NCBI RefSeq assembly: GCF_013032445.1
Contig: NZ_WQCA01000010.1
Location: 62,001 to 126,000, forward strand
Direction of reading: 5' to 3'
DNA length: 64,000 nucleotides
Source: Ruegeria arenilitoris
GTDB lineage: Bacteria; Pseudomonadota; Alphaproteobacteria; Rhodobacterales; Rhodobacteraceae
Shown here: positions 36,362 through 45,331 of the stretch, in pieces
How the letters are laid out: every line of letters starts with the position of its first letter
Numbering within the stretch: the stretch's first letter is position 1
Made by a program: the position numbers and the translations under genes
The notes under the pieces: generated by a model
Database searches by the model: none
The model's input: the letters and a program-made list of their open reading frames with translations, nothing else
Told to the model about the DNA's origin: nothing

Positions 36362-37327
36362 TCAGCCCCAGAGGTCCGCCACGGGCGGGTGCACTCCGGC
36401 ATCATCAAAAATCAGCGGGTTGGTGCGGTCTTCGGCCAACAGAAGCGGGCCGTCAAGGTCCGTTACCATCGCGCCCTGCGCCAACAGTGTCGCGGGCGCC
36501 ATGGCCAGAGAACTACCGACCATACACCCAACCATGACTTTGTAGCCTTCGGCCAGCGCAGCTTCACGCAAGGCCAACGCCTCGGTCAGACCACCTGTTT
36601 TATCCAGCTTGATGTTCACAACATCGTACTTGCCCTTCAATCCGGGCAGGCTGGTGCGGTCATGGCAGGATTCGTCGGAACAAACAGGCACCGGGCGCTC
36701 CATCCCGATCAGAGCATTGTCCTCTCCAGCCGGCAGAGGCTGTTCAACCAGTTCAACGCCCAACCGCACCAGATGCGGTGCCAGATCGGCATAAACTTCG
36801 GCCGACCAGCCCTCATTTGCGTCGACAATGATCTTGGAGGCAGGCGCACCTGCGCGAACAGCCTCCAACCGGGGCATGTCGTCGGGCGTACCCAGCTTGA
36901 TCTTCAACAAAGGACGATGCGCATTTGCAGCCGCCTGCGCCTGCATCTTTTCCGGCGTATCCAGTGACAGAGTATACGCAGTTATCTCCGGCCCCGGTAC
37001 TGGCAGTCCGGCCAAGTCCCACGCCCGTTTTCCGGCGCGCTTGCATTCCAGATCCCACAGGGCGCAATCGACGGCGTTCCGGGCAGCACCAGCCGGCAGC
37101 AGGTCCATAAGCGACTGGCGCGTAAATTCTGCGGGCAGACCCGCAATCTCGGCCTCAACCGACTCGAGCGTTTCGTCATAGCGCGCATAAGGAACGCATT
37201 CGCCCCAACCCTGATGGGTTCCGTCTGAAAGCCGAACCGTCAACACCTTTGCCTCGGTCCGCGACCCGCGCGAAATGGTGAACACCTGCGCCAGCCGAAA
37301 CACATCACGAGAGACCTCTACCTGCAC
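36362..37327 (-). CDS. dgcA: N-acetyl-D-glutamate racemase DgcA (enolase superfamily)
   Basis: The 321-aa enzyme has the dipeptide-epimerase layout of the enolase superfamily: catalytic K142 and K144 in LLKIKLG, metal residues D169, E195 and D218, and K240 in VNIKLDKTGG. It was long called L-Ala-D/L-Glu epimerase. Next to dgcN it is expected to racemise N-acetyl-D-glutamate in D-glutamate breakdown. Both residues and context agree. Dipeptide epimerisation cannot be excluded. Confidence 0.85.
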   Translation of the reverse strand: MQVEVSRDVFRLAQVFTISRGSRTEAKVLTVRLSDGTHQGWGECVPYARYDETLESVEAEIAGLPAEFTRQSLMDLLPAGAARNAVDCALWDLECKRAGKRAWDLAGLPVPGPEITAYTLSLDTPEKMQAQAAANAHRPLLKIKLGTPDDMPRLEAVRAGAPASKIIVDANEGWSAEVYADLAPHLVRLGVELVEQPLPAGEDNALIGMERPVPVCSDESCHDRTSLPGLKGKYDVVNIKLDKTGGLTEALALREAALAEGYKVMVGCMVGSSLAMAPATLLAQGAMVTDLDGPLLLAEDRTNPLIFDDAGVHPPVADLWG

Positions 37328-37400
37328 GCAAACGCTCCTTCATCTTTTTCCAAATACTCCCGCCGGAGGCAAAAAGCCCGCCTCCGGCGCGTTGTTCAGA

Positions 37401-38402
37401 TCACATCGCGGCCAGCGCGTCCACCAACTTGCCCGAGCCAAAGCGGAACGGATCGGTCGCGGGCAGGCCCATGTCGGCTTCGATCTTGGCCAGATAGGCA
37501 GATGCGTCCTCCTCGGACATGTGCTGCGTGTTGACCGAAACGCCAACAACCTGGCAATCCGGGTTGCCCACTTTGGCCAGTGCCAGCGCGGTGTCACGCA
37601 GGGTTTCGAGCGTCGGCAGCTGATAAGTCGGCAGGCCACGCATATGCTCGCGCGTCGGTTCGTGACACAGGATCAGCGCGTCAGGCTGGCCACCGTGGAC
37701 CAGAGCCATGGTTACGCCCGAATAAGACACATGGAATAGCGATCCCTGCCCTTCGATCAGGTCCCAGTGGTCGTCGTCATTGTCGGGTGTCAGCCATTCG
37801 ACCGAACCGGCCATGAAGTCGGCAATCACCGCGTCCAGCGGCACGCCGTCACCGGTGATCAGAATGCCGGTCTGACCCGTGGCGCGGAAGGTGGATTTCA
37901 TGCCGCGCTCGCGCATTTCGGCGTCCATCGCCAGCGCCGTGTACATCTTCCCGACCGAGCAATCCGTGCCCACGGCAAGACACCGCTTGCCCTTGCGCTT
38001 GATGCCATTGGCGATCGGGTAATCAACTTCGGGCACGCGCACGTCGTGCAGTTTCTGTCCGGTCGCCTCGGCAACGGCAACCAGATCCGGTTCGTCACGC
38101 AGCAGGTTGTGCAGACCCGAGGCAAGATCAAAGCCTTCCTCCAGCGCCATGACCAGAACCTTTTTCCATTCCTGGCTGATCACACCACCGCGGTTGGCCA
38201 CGCCGATAACCAGTGTTTTGGCTCCGGCTTCTTTCGCTTCGGTCAGAGTCATATCGGTCAGACCCAGATCAGCCTTGCAGCCGTCCATCCGGTATTGGCC
38301 CACGGCGTTTTCGGGACGCCAATCCTTGATGCCAACTGCCACTTTGGCCGCCAATTGGTCGGGCGCATCGCCCAAAAACAGCAGGTACGGTGTCTCGATC
38401 AT
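37401..38402 (-). CDS. dgcN: D-glutamate N-acetyltransferase DgcN (DUF1611)
   Basis: The 333-aa protein is a DUF1611 member with a P-loop-like GTDCSVGK at 145-152 and a conserved ATGQTGILITGDGVPLDAV stretch. In marine proteobacteria DgcN acetylates D-glutamate before DgcA acts. It is the first gene of a three-gene minus-strand operon, 73 bp upstream of dgcA. The substrate is inferred from that known pair. Confidence 0.83.
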   Translation of the reverse strand: MIETPYLLFLGDAPDQLAAKVAVGIKDWRPENAVGQYRMDGCKADLGLTDMTLTEAKEAGAKTLVIGVANRGGVISQEWKKVLVMALEEGFDLASGLHNLLRDEPDLVAVAEATGQKLHDVRVPEVDYPIANGIKRKGKRCLAVGTDCSVGKMYTALAMDAEMRERGMKSTFRATGQTGILITGDGVPLDAVIADFMAGSVEWLTPDNDDDHWDLIEGQGSLFHVSYSGVTMALVHGGQPDALILCHEPTREHMRGLPTYQLPTLETLRDTALALAKVGNPDCQVVGVSVNTQHMSEEDASAYLAKIEADMGLPATDPFRFGSGKLVDALAAM

Positions 38403-38600
38403 TGCGGTAACTCCTTTGATTCTGGCGCAGGCTAAGGGACGTGTCTTACGAGTGTTTCGCGTTTTCCTTCGGGTTCAGTTGCTCCAGAGGGAAATTCTTG
38501 CGCCAAGTGTAAGGAAAGCGCAAAAATCTCCCAAGTTTTCACAGTGATTAATCCTTAATCACCACGCAGCCCCCAACCCACGGCAGATGCTGCACTTGCA

Positions 38601-38641
38601 TTGCGGCAACTGCACAAAGGCGCTTGCGAAGCCTTGCGCAA
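38601..38641. promoter_or_regulatory. TTGC/GCAA dyads upstream of mcl1
   Basis: Two dyads, TTGC-G-GCAA (38601-38609) and TTGCGCAA (38634-38641), lie in the 294-bp gap between divergent dgcN and mcl1, with further TTGC words between them. ScfR/PccR-type regulators of short-chain acyl-CoA genes use TTTGCAAA-like sites. Apart from these dyads and the two promoters I see nothing in the gap. Confidence 0.4.
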
Positions 38642-38696
38642 TTTAATACCTCATACGGCAAGAAAATCGTAATTTCCTTTCTTGCACGAGGTCCAG

Positions 38697-39659
38697 ATGA
38701 GCTTTCGCATTCAACCCGCCGCCCCCGCGCGCCCCAACCGTTGTCAGCTGTTCGGGCCGGGATCGAACACAAAGCTGTTCCCGAAAATGGCCGCGTCGGC
38801 TGCGGATGTGATCAACCTCGACCTCGAAGACTCGGTCGCGCCGTCGGACAAGGACGTCGCGCGCGCCAACGTGATCGAGGCGCTGAACACCGTTGATTGG
38901 GGCAACAAGTACATGTCGGTGCGGATCAACGGGCTGGACACGCCCTATTGGTATCGTGACGTGGTCGACCTGATGGAACAGGCCGGCGACCGTCTGGACC
39001 AGATCATGATCCCCAAGGTCGGCTGCGCGGCGGATGTCTACGCGGTGGACGCTCTGGTCACCGCCATCGAACGCGCCAAGGGCCGCACCAAACCGGTCAG
39101 CTTTGAGGTCATCATCGAATCCGCCGCCGGTATCGCCCATGTCGAAGAGATCGCGGCCTCATCCCCCCGAATGCAGGCGATGAGCCTGGGGGCAGCAGAC
39201 TTTGCAGCCTCAATGGGGATGCAAACCACCGGCATCGGCGGTACGCAGGAAAACTACTACATGCTGCGTGAAGGCGAAAAGCACTGGTCCGATCCGTGGC
39301 ACTGGGCACAGGCCGCCATCGTCGCCGCCTGCCGCACCCATGGCGTACTACCAGTGGACGGTCCCTTCGGCGATTTCTCTGACGACGAGGGCTTTATCGC
39401 GCAGGCCAAACGCTCGGCCACGCTGGGTATGGTCGGCAAATGGGCGATCCACCCGAAACAGATCGCACTCGCCAATCAGGTCTTTACCCCGTCGGACGAG
39501 GCTGTTTCCGAAGCGCGTGAAATCCTCGCCGCGATGGAACAGGCCAAGGCCAATGGCGAAGGTGCTACCGTTTACAAAGGGCGTCTGGTCGATATCGCTT
39601 CGATCAAACAGGCCGAAGTGATCGTGGCTCAGGCTGAACTGATCGCCGCAAACGGTTAA
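38697..39659 (+). CDS. mcl1: L-malyl-CoA/beta-methylmalyl-CoA lyase
   Basis: The 320-aa CitE-like aldolase splits malyl-CoA to glyoxylate and acetyl-CoA, and methylmalyl-CoA to glyoxylate and propionyl-CoA, in the ethylmalonyl-CoA pathway. It begins RIQPAAPARPNRCQLFGPGS, has VINLDLEDSVAP and the metal-binding VSFEVIIESAAGI and GAADFAASMG motifs, and ends with MVGKWAIHPKQI. GAGG precedes the ATG at 38697. Length fits Rhodobacter Mcl1. Confidence 0.93.
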   Translation: MSFRIQPAAPARPNRCQLFGPGSNTKLFPKMAASAADVINLDLEDSVAPSDKDVARANVIEALNTVDWGNKYMSVRINGLDTPYWYRDVVDLMEQAGDRLDQIMIPKVGCAADVYAVDALVTAIERAKGRTKPVSFEVIIESAAGIAHVEEIAASSPRMQAMSLGAADFAASMGMQTTGIGGTQENYYMLREGEKHWSDPWHWAQAAIVAACRTHGVLPVDGPFGDFSDDEGFIAQAKRSATLGMVGKWAIHPKQIALANQVFTPSDEAVSEAREILAAMEQAKANGEGATVYKGRLVDIASIKQAEVIVAQAELIAANG

Positions 39660-39671
39660 CACAAACCGGAT

Positions 39672-39694
39672 CAGGGCACCGCAAGGGTGCCCTG
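39672..39694. terminator. Hairpin between convergent mcl1 and PA14-like gene
   Basis: CAGGGCACC and GGTGCCCTG are perfect 9-bp arms around 5 bases. It lies between two converging genes and should end transcription, though T-runs are weak. Confidence 0.65.
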
Positions 39695-39700
39695 AAATGT

Positions 39701-40267
39701 CTACCGGTGACCAAAAATGTCGTTGGGGACCCATTCAAGGTCCTGACCGTCCTTGCCCCATTTCATCATCAGGCAGGAGGTTCCACCTTTTTGAAAGTAC
39801 AAGGTGGTGAGCTCATACCAGCCCGCTTCCGGTATTTCGACTTTGGTCACGCCATTGCCTTCGCAGCCTTGCACGCCGTCAAAAAACCCGATTGTCTGGC
39901 CGCCCAGTTTTGTTTCAGCACCATCGTTGGAATAGACTTCAAACTGATACGATCCGGGTTCATCGATCCTTATTAAACCCACTAATTCCGCTGCAACGTT
40001 GTAAGGTTGCGACGAAGTCATAACAAGATCGCCATCGTTGGTATCACGAAAGTCAAACGCAGGGACCGGATCTGCCGGTTGGCCAATCGTATCGATCAAT
40101 TCTCTGGCTTGCTCCAAGCTCTTAATCTTCTTAGGAGCTTCAGCATATGTGACTTTCAATCCCGGCTTTACGATCGGTAGCGGAGCAGTCAGTTCGGCAG
40201 CGGCTGCAGAAACCCCAATCGAACTTGCGGTGACCACCATCGCATACGTCAATAAGTGCGTTTTCAA
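39701..40267 (-). CDS. Secreted PA14-like protein
   Basis: The 188-aa protein has a signal peptide (HLLTYAMVVTASSIGVSAAAA). Its C-terminal half reads like a PA14 beta-sandwich: LVGLIRIDEPGSYQFEVYSNDGAETKLGG and GWYELTTLYFQKGG, including the YSNDGA pattern. Such domains bind carbohydrates. The start is TTG at 40267 because AGGGGAGA lies six bases upstream; upstream in-frame codons lack a ribosome site. Two cysteines could form a disulfide. Role unknown. Confidence 0.65.
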   Translation of the reverse strand: MKTHLLTYAMVVTASSIGVSAAAAELTAPLPIVKPGLKVTYAEAPKKIKSLEQARELIDTIGQPADPVPAFDFRDTNDGDLVMTSSQPYNVAAELVGLIRIDEPGSYQFEVYSNDGAETKLGGQTIGFFDGVQGCEGNGVTKVEIPEAGWYELTTLYFQKGGTSCLMMKWGKDGQDLEWVPNDIFGHR

Positions 40268-40374
40268 CGTTAGTCTCCCCTGGTGAGTATGCTGTTTGCG
40301 GAAGCGAACCATGAGCATGTTTTGAAGTCAACTAACATAGCTGGGCATCAAGGTGCTTGATAGAGCACCACACG

Positions 40375-40827
40375 TCAGGTCCGCATGTCCTTCGGCGACC
40401 CCATCACCACGTAAGACGTGATCGAGGTCACATGCGGCAGAGTTCCCAGAACATCGGTATGAAAGGTCTTGTATGCAGATAGATCAGCACATTCCACACG
40501 CAGCAGGTATTCAATCGTGCCTGTGATGTTGTGGCATTCCACCACCTCTGGCGCGCGTTGAAGGGCGCGTTCGAACCCTTCCTGTGCGGCCTTGGTGTGC
40601 TCGCCCAGACCAACACCGATATAGGCAACAAACCCCACGCCCAGCGCCGCCGGGTTCAGAACTGCGCGATAGCCCGAGATCACCCCCGTACGCTCAAGCT
40701 CCTGCACTCGGCGTAGACAGGCTGAGGGCGACAGGCCAACCCGATCCGCCAGTTCAAGATTACTGATGCGGCCATCGTAGGACAGCTCACGCAATATCTG
40801 TTGGCTTATGTGATCAATCTTCGTCAT
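40375..40827 (-). CDS. Lrp/AsnC-family regulator
   Basis: The 150-aa protein has an AsnC helix-turn-helix (ILRELSYDGRISNLELADRVGLSPSACLRRVQELERTGVISGY) and a RAM ligand domain (EVVECHNITGTIEYLLRVECADL). It is divergent from a LysE exporter with 73 bp between starts, the usual amino-acid sensor and exporter pair. The ATG at 40827 has no clear ribosome site. A dyad overlaps the start. Confidence 0.9.
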   Translation of the reverse strand: MTKIDHISQQILRELSYDGRISNLELADRVGLSPSACLRRVQELERTGVISGYRAVLNPAALGVGFVAYIGVGLGEHTKAAQEGFERALQRAPEVVECHNITGTIEYLLRVECADLSAYKTFHTDVLGTLPHVTSITSYVVMGSPKDMRT

Positions 40828-40850
40828 TGATTGCAAAACTATCGCAATCA
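40828..40850. promoter_or_regulatory. Candidate Lrp operator
   Basis: TGATTGC and GCAATCA form perfect 7-bp arms around 9 bases directly upstream of the lrp start, in the shared lrp/lysE promoter. Autoregulation is inferred. Confidence 0.55.
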
Positions 40851-40900
40851 CGCACAAAAACGCAATTTCATTTGGTCGCTACGCAGCAATTATAGCCACC

Positions 40901-41497
40901 ATGACCCACGACATCCTTTTGGCTCTGATCGCCTTTGCCTTTGTCTCGTCCATCACACCGGGGCCGAACAACCTGATGCTGATGGCGTCGGGGGCCAATT
41001 TCGGCTTTCGACGCACCATCCCACATATGCTGGGGATCGGGTTGGGGTTCACACTCATGGTCCTGCTGGTCGGTGCCGGGCTGGTGCAATTGTTCGACAG
41101 CTATCCGGTCAGCTACACGGTACTGAAACTCGTCTCGGTCGCATACCTGCTTTATCTGGCGTGGAAAATCGCACATGCGGCCCCGACCAAGGGCGAAGCC
41201 GCCGAGGGTAAACCCATGACCTTCCTGCAGGCCGCCGCGTTTCAGTGGGTCAACCCAAAAGCCTGGGCCATGGCGCTGACGGCCACCACGGCCTACACGC
41301 CAGATCACACGTTGCAGGCCATCGTGATCGTGGCGCTGATCTTTGGCGCGGTGAACCTGCCCTCGGTCAGCACATGGACAGTGCTGGGACAGCAAATGGC
41401 GCGGGTCCTCACGAACCCGCGCCGGTTGGTGGCGTTCAACTGGACCATGGCGGCGCTGCTGGTTGCATCGCTTTACCCGGTCCTGTGGCCGAACTGA
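40901..41497 (+). CDS. LysE/RhtB-family amino-acid exporter
   Basis: The 198-aa carrier has six helices and the family motif SSITPGPNNLMLMASGANFGFRRT, then AAAFQWVNPKAWAMALTATTAY. It exports an amino acid or derivative. The divergent Lrp gene probably controls it in response to that amino acid. It is a distinct paralogue of the exporter at 18944. Confidence 0.88.
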   Translation: MTHDILLALIAFAFVSSITPGPNNLMLMASGANFGFRRTIPHMLGIGLGFTLMVLLVGAGLVQLFDSYPVSYTVLKLVSVAYLLYLAWKIAHAAPTKGEAAEGKPMTFLQAAAFQWVNPKAWAMALTATTAYTPDHTLQAIVIVALIFGAVNLPSVSTWTVLGQQMARVLTNPRRLVAFNWTMAALLVASLYPVLWPN

Positions 41498-41498
41498 G

Positions 41499-42332
41499 CT
41501 ATTTTAGCGGCAGGCAGATTTCCGTCAGCAACTCTTCGGGTGCGGTGTCGCGGGGATCATTCAGGTAGATTTCGTAACACGGCTGATCCGCGGGTTCCTC
41601 GCCCGAATCCGGCAGCCAATTGCCGAACAGGCTGTGATAGGCGGCCTCAAGCCCCGAATATGGGCCCTTGAAGGTCAGAACGGCTGTCTTTCCGCCGGGG
41701 ATTTGCACGGCCTCCATTCCTTCGGGCGTGCCGTCACCGCGGAATTCACCCCCGGCATAACTGCGCAGATCATCAACGGGTACGGAATCAGGACTGTCGA
41801 GATAGATGCCGATCACCGGCCCGACCTGAGGCCATAGCTGCCGGGATTCGCACAAGGCCCCGAAGGCCTCAAAGCTCTTGCCGATCTCGGCATAGGCACC
41901 TTTGTGCGGCAGGCCGACAACGCGGCGGGCGGGTTCGGTTCGGGTGGTTACAGGATACATGGGATATTCTCCGGTTCTGAAATGTGGATGGGCGGGTAGA
42001 AACTGCCCGGCCTTGCGAAATGCGGCAGGGCTGCTGCCGTAGGCCTCGGAAAAGGCCCGCGCAAAAGAGTTCAGATTGGGATAGCCAACATCCGACGCGA
42101 CCTGCGCCACCGGTTTGTCGGACTGAACCAACGCGATGGCCGCGCGATGCAGACGGATACGACGCACCGCCTGCGCACAGGTTTCACCGGTCAGGGCGCG
42201 AAACACCCTATGCCAGTGAAACCGGGACATTGCTGCTATATCGGCCAGCGCATCCAGCGACAGATCCCCAGCGGGGTGGTCGTGAATATAGCCCAGCACG
42301 CGCAGAATGCGGTTTTCATAGCTGGTTGGCAT
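41499..42332 (-). CDS. AraC-family regulator with GyrI-like domain
   Basis: The 277-aa protein has an N-terminal AraC domain with two helix-turn-helix units (LSLDALADIAAMSRFHWHRVFRALTGET and PVAQVASDVGYPNLNSFARAFSEAYG). A C-terminal GyrI-like effector domain follows (ARRVVGLPHKGAYAEIGKSFEAF, VLTFKGPYSGLEAAYHSLFGNWLPDSG). This is the Rob/SoxS-like order. The ATG at 42332 is used because AGGAAAGGA precedes it. It lies convergent with lysE. Confidence 0.88.
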   Translation of the reverse strand: MPTSYENRILRVLGYIHDHPAGDLSLDALADIAAMSRFHWHRVFRALTGETCAQAVRRIRLHRAAIALVQSDKPVAQVASDVGYPNLNSFARAFSEAYGSSPAAFRKAGQFLPAHPHFRTGEYPMYPVTTRTEPARRVVGLPHKGAYAEIGKSFEAFGALCESRQLWPQVGPVIGIYLDSPDSVPVDDLRSYAGGEFRGDGTPEGMEAVQIPGGKTAVLTFKGPYSGLEAAYHSLFGNWLPDSGEEPADQPCYEIYLNDPRDTAPEELLTEICLPLK

Positions 42333-42454
42333 CGCCGTCCTTTCCTTCTCTTTGCCCATCCGTGGTCGCATATCCTGCATCCACAAATCTTGCTGAGTTG
42401 CATCCCGCGCAACCACAGGTCATATAGCAGGGAACTTCCGCGTTGAGAGGCGTC

Positions 42455-43417
42455 ATGACCCAGTATCTGGATTTCGAAAAACCCCTGGCCGAGATCGAAG
42501 GCAAGGCCGAGGAGCTGCGCGCACTGGCCCGTGCCAACGAAGAGATGGACGTGGCCGAAGAAGCTTCTGCGCTGGACGCCAAGGCCGCCAAGCTGCTGGA
42601 AGAGCTTTATGATGATCTGACCCCCTGGCGCAAATGCCAGGTGGCGCGTCACCCGGAACGTCCCCATTGCAAGGATTACGTCGAGGCGCTGTTTACCGAA
42701 TTCACCCCGCTGGCCGGGGACCGGAACTTTGCCGACGATCTGGCCGTCATTGGCGGCCTGGCCCGATTCGACGACCAGCCGGTGATGGTGATCGGCCACG
42801 AGAAGGGCTCGGACACCAAGTCGCGGATCGAACGCAACTTTGGCATGGCCCGCCCCGAAGGCTACCGCAAAGCTGTGCGCCTGATGGAGATGGCCGGGCG
42901 GTTTGGCCTGCCCGTCATTACGCTGATCGACACGGCAGGCGCCTATCCCGGTAAGGGTGCCGAAGAGCGCGGGCAATCCGAGGCCATCGCGCGCTCAACC
43001 GAGATGTGCCTGAAAATCGGTGTGCCGCTGGTGTCGGTGATCATCGGCGAAGGCGGTTCGGGCGGGGCTGTGGCTTTTGCCACAGCGAACCGTGTGGCGA
43101 TGCTGGAACATTCGGTTTATTCGGTGATTTCGCCCGAGGGCTGTGCCTCGATCCTATGGAAGGATGCAGAGAAGATGCGCGAGGCCGCCGAGGCGCTGCG
43201 CCTGACTGCGCAGGACCTGTACAAGCTGGGCGTCTGCGACCGGATCATCACCGAGCCCAAGGGCGGTGCCCACCGGGATCGCGAAGCCACCGTTGAATCG
43301 GTACGTGCGACGATTGCCGCCATGCTGCAAGAGCTGGACGGCAAGGATGCGGCGGCCCTGATTCAGGACCGCCGTCAGAAATTCCTCGATATCGGCTCGA
43401 AAGGGTTGGCGGCCTAA
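42455..43417 (+). CDS. accA: Acetyl-CoA carboxylase carboxyltransferase alpha subunit
   Basis: AccA (320 aa) with AccD moves the carboxyl group from biotin to acetyl-CoA, the first step of fatty-acid synthesis. The opening [14 protein letters not shown] and the blocks [50 protein letters not shown] and [12 protein letters not shown] are canonical. The ATG at 42455 is preferred to a TTG four codons earlier. It is alone; accD is not in the window. Confidence 0.97.
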   Translation: MTQYLDFEKPLAEIEGKAEELRALARANEEMDVAEEASALDAKAAKLLEELYDDLTPWRKCQVARHPERPHCKDYVEALFTEFTPLAGDRNFADDLAVIGGLARFDDQPVMVIGHEKGSDTKSRIERNFGMARPEGYRKAVRLMEMAGRFGLPVITLIDTAGAYPGKGAEERGQSEAIARSTEMCLKIGVPLVSVIIGEGGSGGAVAFATANRVAMLEHSVYSVISPEGCASILWKDAEKMREAAEALRLTAQDLYKLGVCDRIITEPKGGAHRDREATVESVRATIAAMLQELDGKDAAALIQDRRQKFLDIGSKGLAA

Positions 43418-44541
43418 CCGCCCAACTGCCGCAACAACTCGACCGAGGGTTTGCCGGTGACGGCCAACCCATTGGCACGTTGGTAGCCGCTGATCGCAGA
43501 TTCGGTGTTCTTGCCGATCACCCCGTCCGCGCCCTGCGTGTCATATCCTGCTGAGGTCAGACGACGCTGAAGCTCTTTGCGATCCTCCAGCGTCAAACCC
43601 GTCGCATCTGGCCCGAACGAGGCCTGAAACGGCGCGCCGCCCGCGATACGGTCAGACAGATGGCCGACCCCAATCGCGTAACTGTCCGAGTTATTATAGC
43701 GTTTGATTACCTGAAAATTTCGGAACACGGCAATACGCGGCCCCGGCTTTTGCGGCTGTAGCACCGCGACCGGTGTGCCCGAGACCGTACCGGCCTCGCC
43801 CCCCCAGGGCTGCCCCCGCACCCAACCGGCACGCGCCAGATAAGCGGCGGTTGAGGCTAGCGAATCCGTCGGGTCTTCGGACCAGATATCCCGCCGCCCG
43901 TCACCGGTGAAGTCCACCGCATAGGCCAGATAGGACGTGGGAATGAACTGCGTATGCCCCATCGCCCCGGCCCAGCTACCTGTCATGTTGGCGGGGCTTG
44001 TGTCGCCCTCCTGAATGATCTTCAGGGCCGCGACCAATTGCTTTTCAAAGAACGCGCCGCGCCGCCCGTCATAGGCCAATGTGGACACCGCCGAGATCAC
44101 CGGCACATCCCCGCGCCGCGCACCGTATCGGCTTTCCAAGCCCCAGACGGCCACGACAACCTCTTTATCAACGCCGTATTTCGCCTCGATCTGCGACAGA
44201 GTGCCTGCGTGGCGCACCAGCATCTGCTTGCCGGTTGCAATCCGCTCGTCCGAGGCTGCGATGGCCAGATAATCCTCAAGCGAGCGTTTGAATTCGACCT
44301 GATTGCGGTCGCGTTCAATCACCTCGGGCAGATAGCCTGCCCCCTGAAAGGCAAGATTGAGGGTGGTTTGCGAAATCCCCTGCGCCGCCGCCCGGCCCTT
44401 GAAGCCTGCAACCCATGCGTCCCATCCCGCATTGGGCACCGGGCGCATCCGCGAGGCGGGCGTGTTGGTGGGCGCGCCGGTGGAACAGGCGGTCAGCAGG
44501 GCCGACCCGAGGCCCAGTGAAAATATCCGTCGATTGATCAT
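43414..44541 (-). CDS. Lytic murein transglycosylase (MltB type) with peptidoglycan-binding domain
   Basis: The 375-aa lipoprotein candidate has a signal with lipobox (LLTAC). The transglycosylase domain shows VWGLESRYG, with the catalytic Glu, and [29 protein letters not shown]-terminal PG_binding_1 repeat follows ([36 protein letters not shown]). It cleaves peptidoglycan to anhydromuropeptides. The ATG at 44541 is chosen for the signal peptide. It overlaps the convergent accA end by four bases. Confidence 0.9.
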   Translation of the reverse strand: MINRRIFSLGLGSALLTACSTGAPTNTPASRMRPVPNAGWDAWVAGFKGRAAAQGISQTTLNLAFQGAGYLPEVIERDRNQVEFKRSLEDYLAIAASDERIATGKQMLVRHAGTLSQIEAKYGVDKEVVVAVWGLESRYGARRGDVPVISAVSTLAYDGRRGAFFEKQLVAALKIIQEGDTSPANMTGSWAGAMGHTQFIPTSYLAYAVDFTGDGRRDIWSEDPTDSLASTAAYLARAGWVRGQPWGGEAGTVSGTPVAVLQPQKPGPRIAVFRNFQVIKRYNNSDSYAIGVGHLSDRIAGGAPFQASFGPDATGLTLEDRKELQRRLTSAGYDTQGADGVIGKNTESAISGYQRANGLAVTGKPSVELLRQLGG

Positions 44542-44652
44542 GGCTGAAATCTGCTCTTGTTGTGATTTGGGCCAGAGTAACCCAGACCTGACCTTCAAGC
44601 CACAACGACAAAGCCGATCAGGGACAATTTCAGGCCTTCGGCGACAAGCCGC

Positions 44653-45300
44653 TTAGCTGACCAGCAACCGCAAACCCTGGGTCACATCCGAACGGACCGC
44701 CAGCCGCAATCCGGGCTCGTCCCCGGCCTGCAACGCCGCGATGATCAGCTTGTGGTTATGTGGCGGATCGGTCCGTCGCAAGCGCCCATACAGCGCGCGC
44801 ATAGTGGGACCAAGCTGCAGCCAGACGGTTTCCGCAATCGCCAGCATCGCCGGGGCCTGCGCCCGCAGATAGAGCGTACGGTGGAACTCCAGATTGGTGC
44901 GGATATAGCCAACGGCGTCCCGCTTGGTAACCATCTCGGCCACGTTCATGTTGATGCTCTGCAACCGGTCGATCAGCGCCATATGCGCCCGCGGCAGGGC
45001 GCGGCTGGCCAGCTCAACCTCAAGCAATGCGCGCAGGGCGGCCAATTCCTCAATCCGATCATTGGTCAGCTCGGGCGTGGAAACGCGGCCCGATGAGGAC
45101 AAAAACAACGCCCCTTCGGCCGCCAACCGCCGCACCGCCTCGCGCGCGGGGGTCATCGAGACACCGAATTCCTTGCCGATCCCGCGCAGGGTCAGCGCCT
45201 GCCCCGGTGCCATCTCGCCATGCATGATCCGAGAGCGTAATGCGCGATACACCCGGTCATGTGTCGCGCTGTGAGAGTCTGAGGGTCGTGTGGTCAGCAT
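44653..45300 (-). CDS. GntR-family (FadR subfamily) regulator
   Basis: The 215-aa protein has a GntR winged helix (RVYRALRSRIMHGEMAPGQALTLRGIGKEFGVSMTPAREAVRRLAAEGAL) and an FCD ligand domain with metal-binding pattern residues (NLEFHRTLYLRA, HNHKLIIAAL). FCD members sense small carboxylates. A 14-bp palindrome lies just before its ATG, supporting self-control. Target genes are not evident. Confidence 0.88.
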   Translation of the reverse strand: MLTTRPSDSHSATHDRVYRALRSRIMHGEMAPGQALTLRGIGKEFGVSMTPAREAVRRLAAEGALFLSSSGRVSTPELTNDRIEELAALRALLEVELASRALPRAHMALIDRLQSINMNVAEMVTKRDAVGYIRTNLEFHRTLYLRAQAPAMLAIAETVWLQLGPTMRALYGRLRRTDPPHNHKLIIAALQAGDEPGLRLAVRSDVTQGLRLLVS

Positions 45301-45306
45301 TCCCAA

Positions 45307-45320
45307 TTTGTGATCACAAA
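45307..45320. promoter_or_regulatory. Perfect palindrome, candidate GntR operator
   Basis: TTTGTGATCACAAA is a perfect 14-bp palindrome 6 bases upstream of the gntR ATG. It fits the TNGTNNNACNA-like pattern of FadR-type regulators. Confidence 0.6.
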
Positions 45321-45331
45321 CGGGCGCAGGG

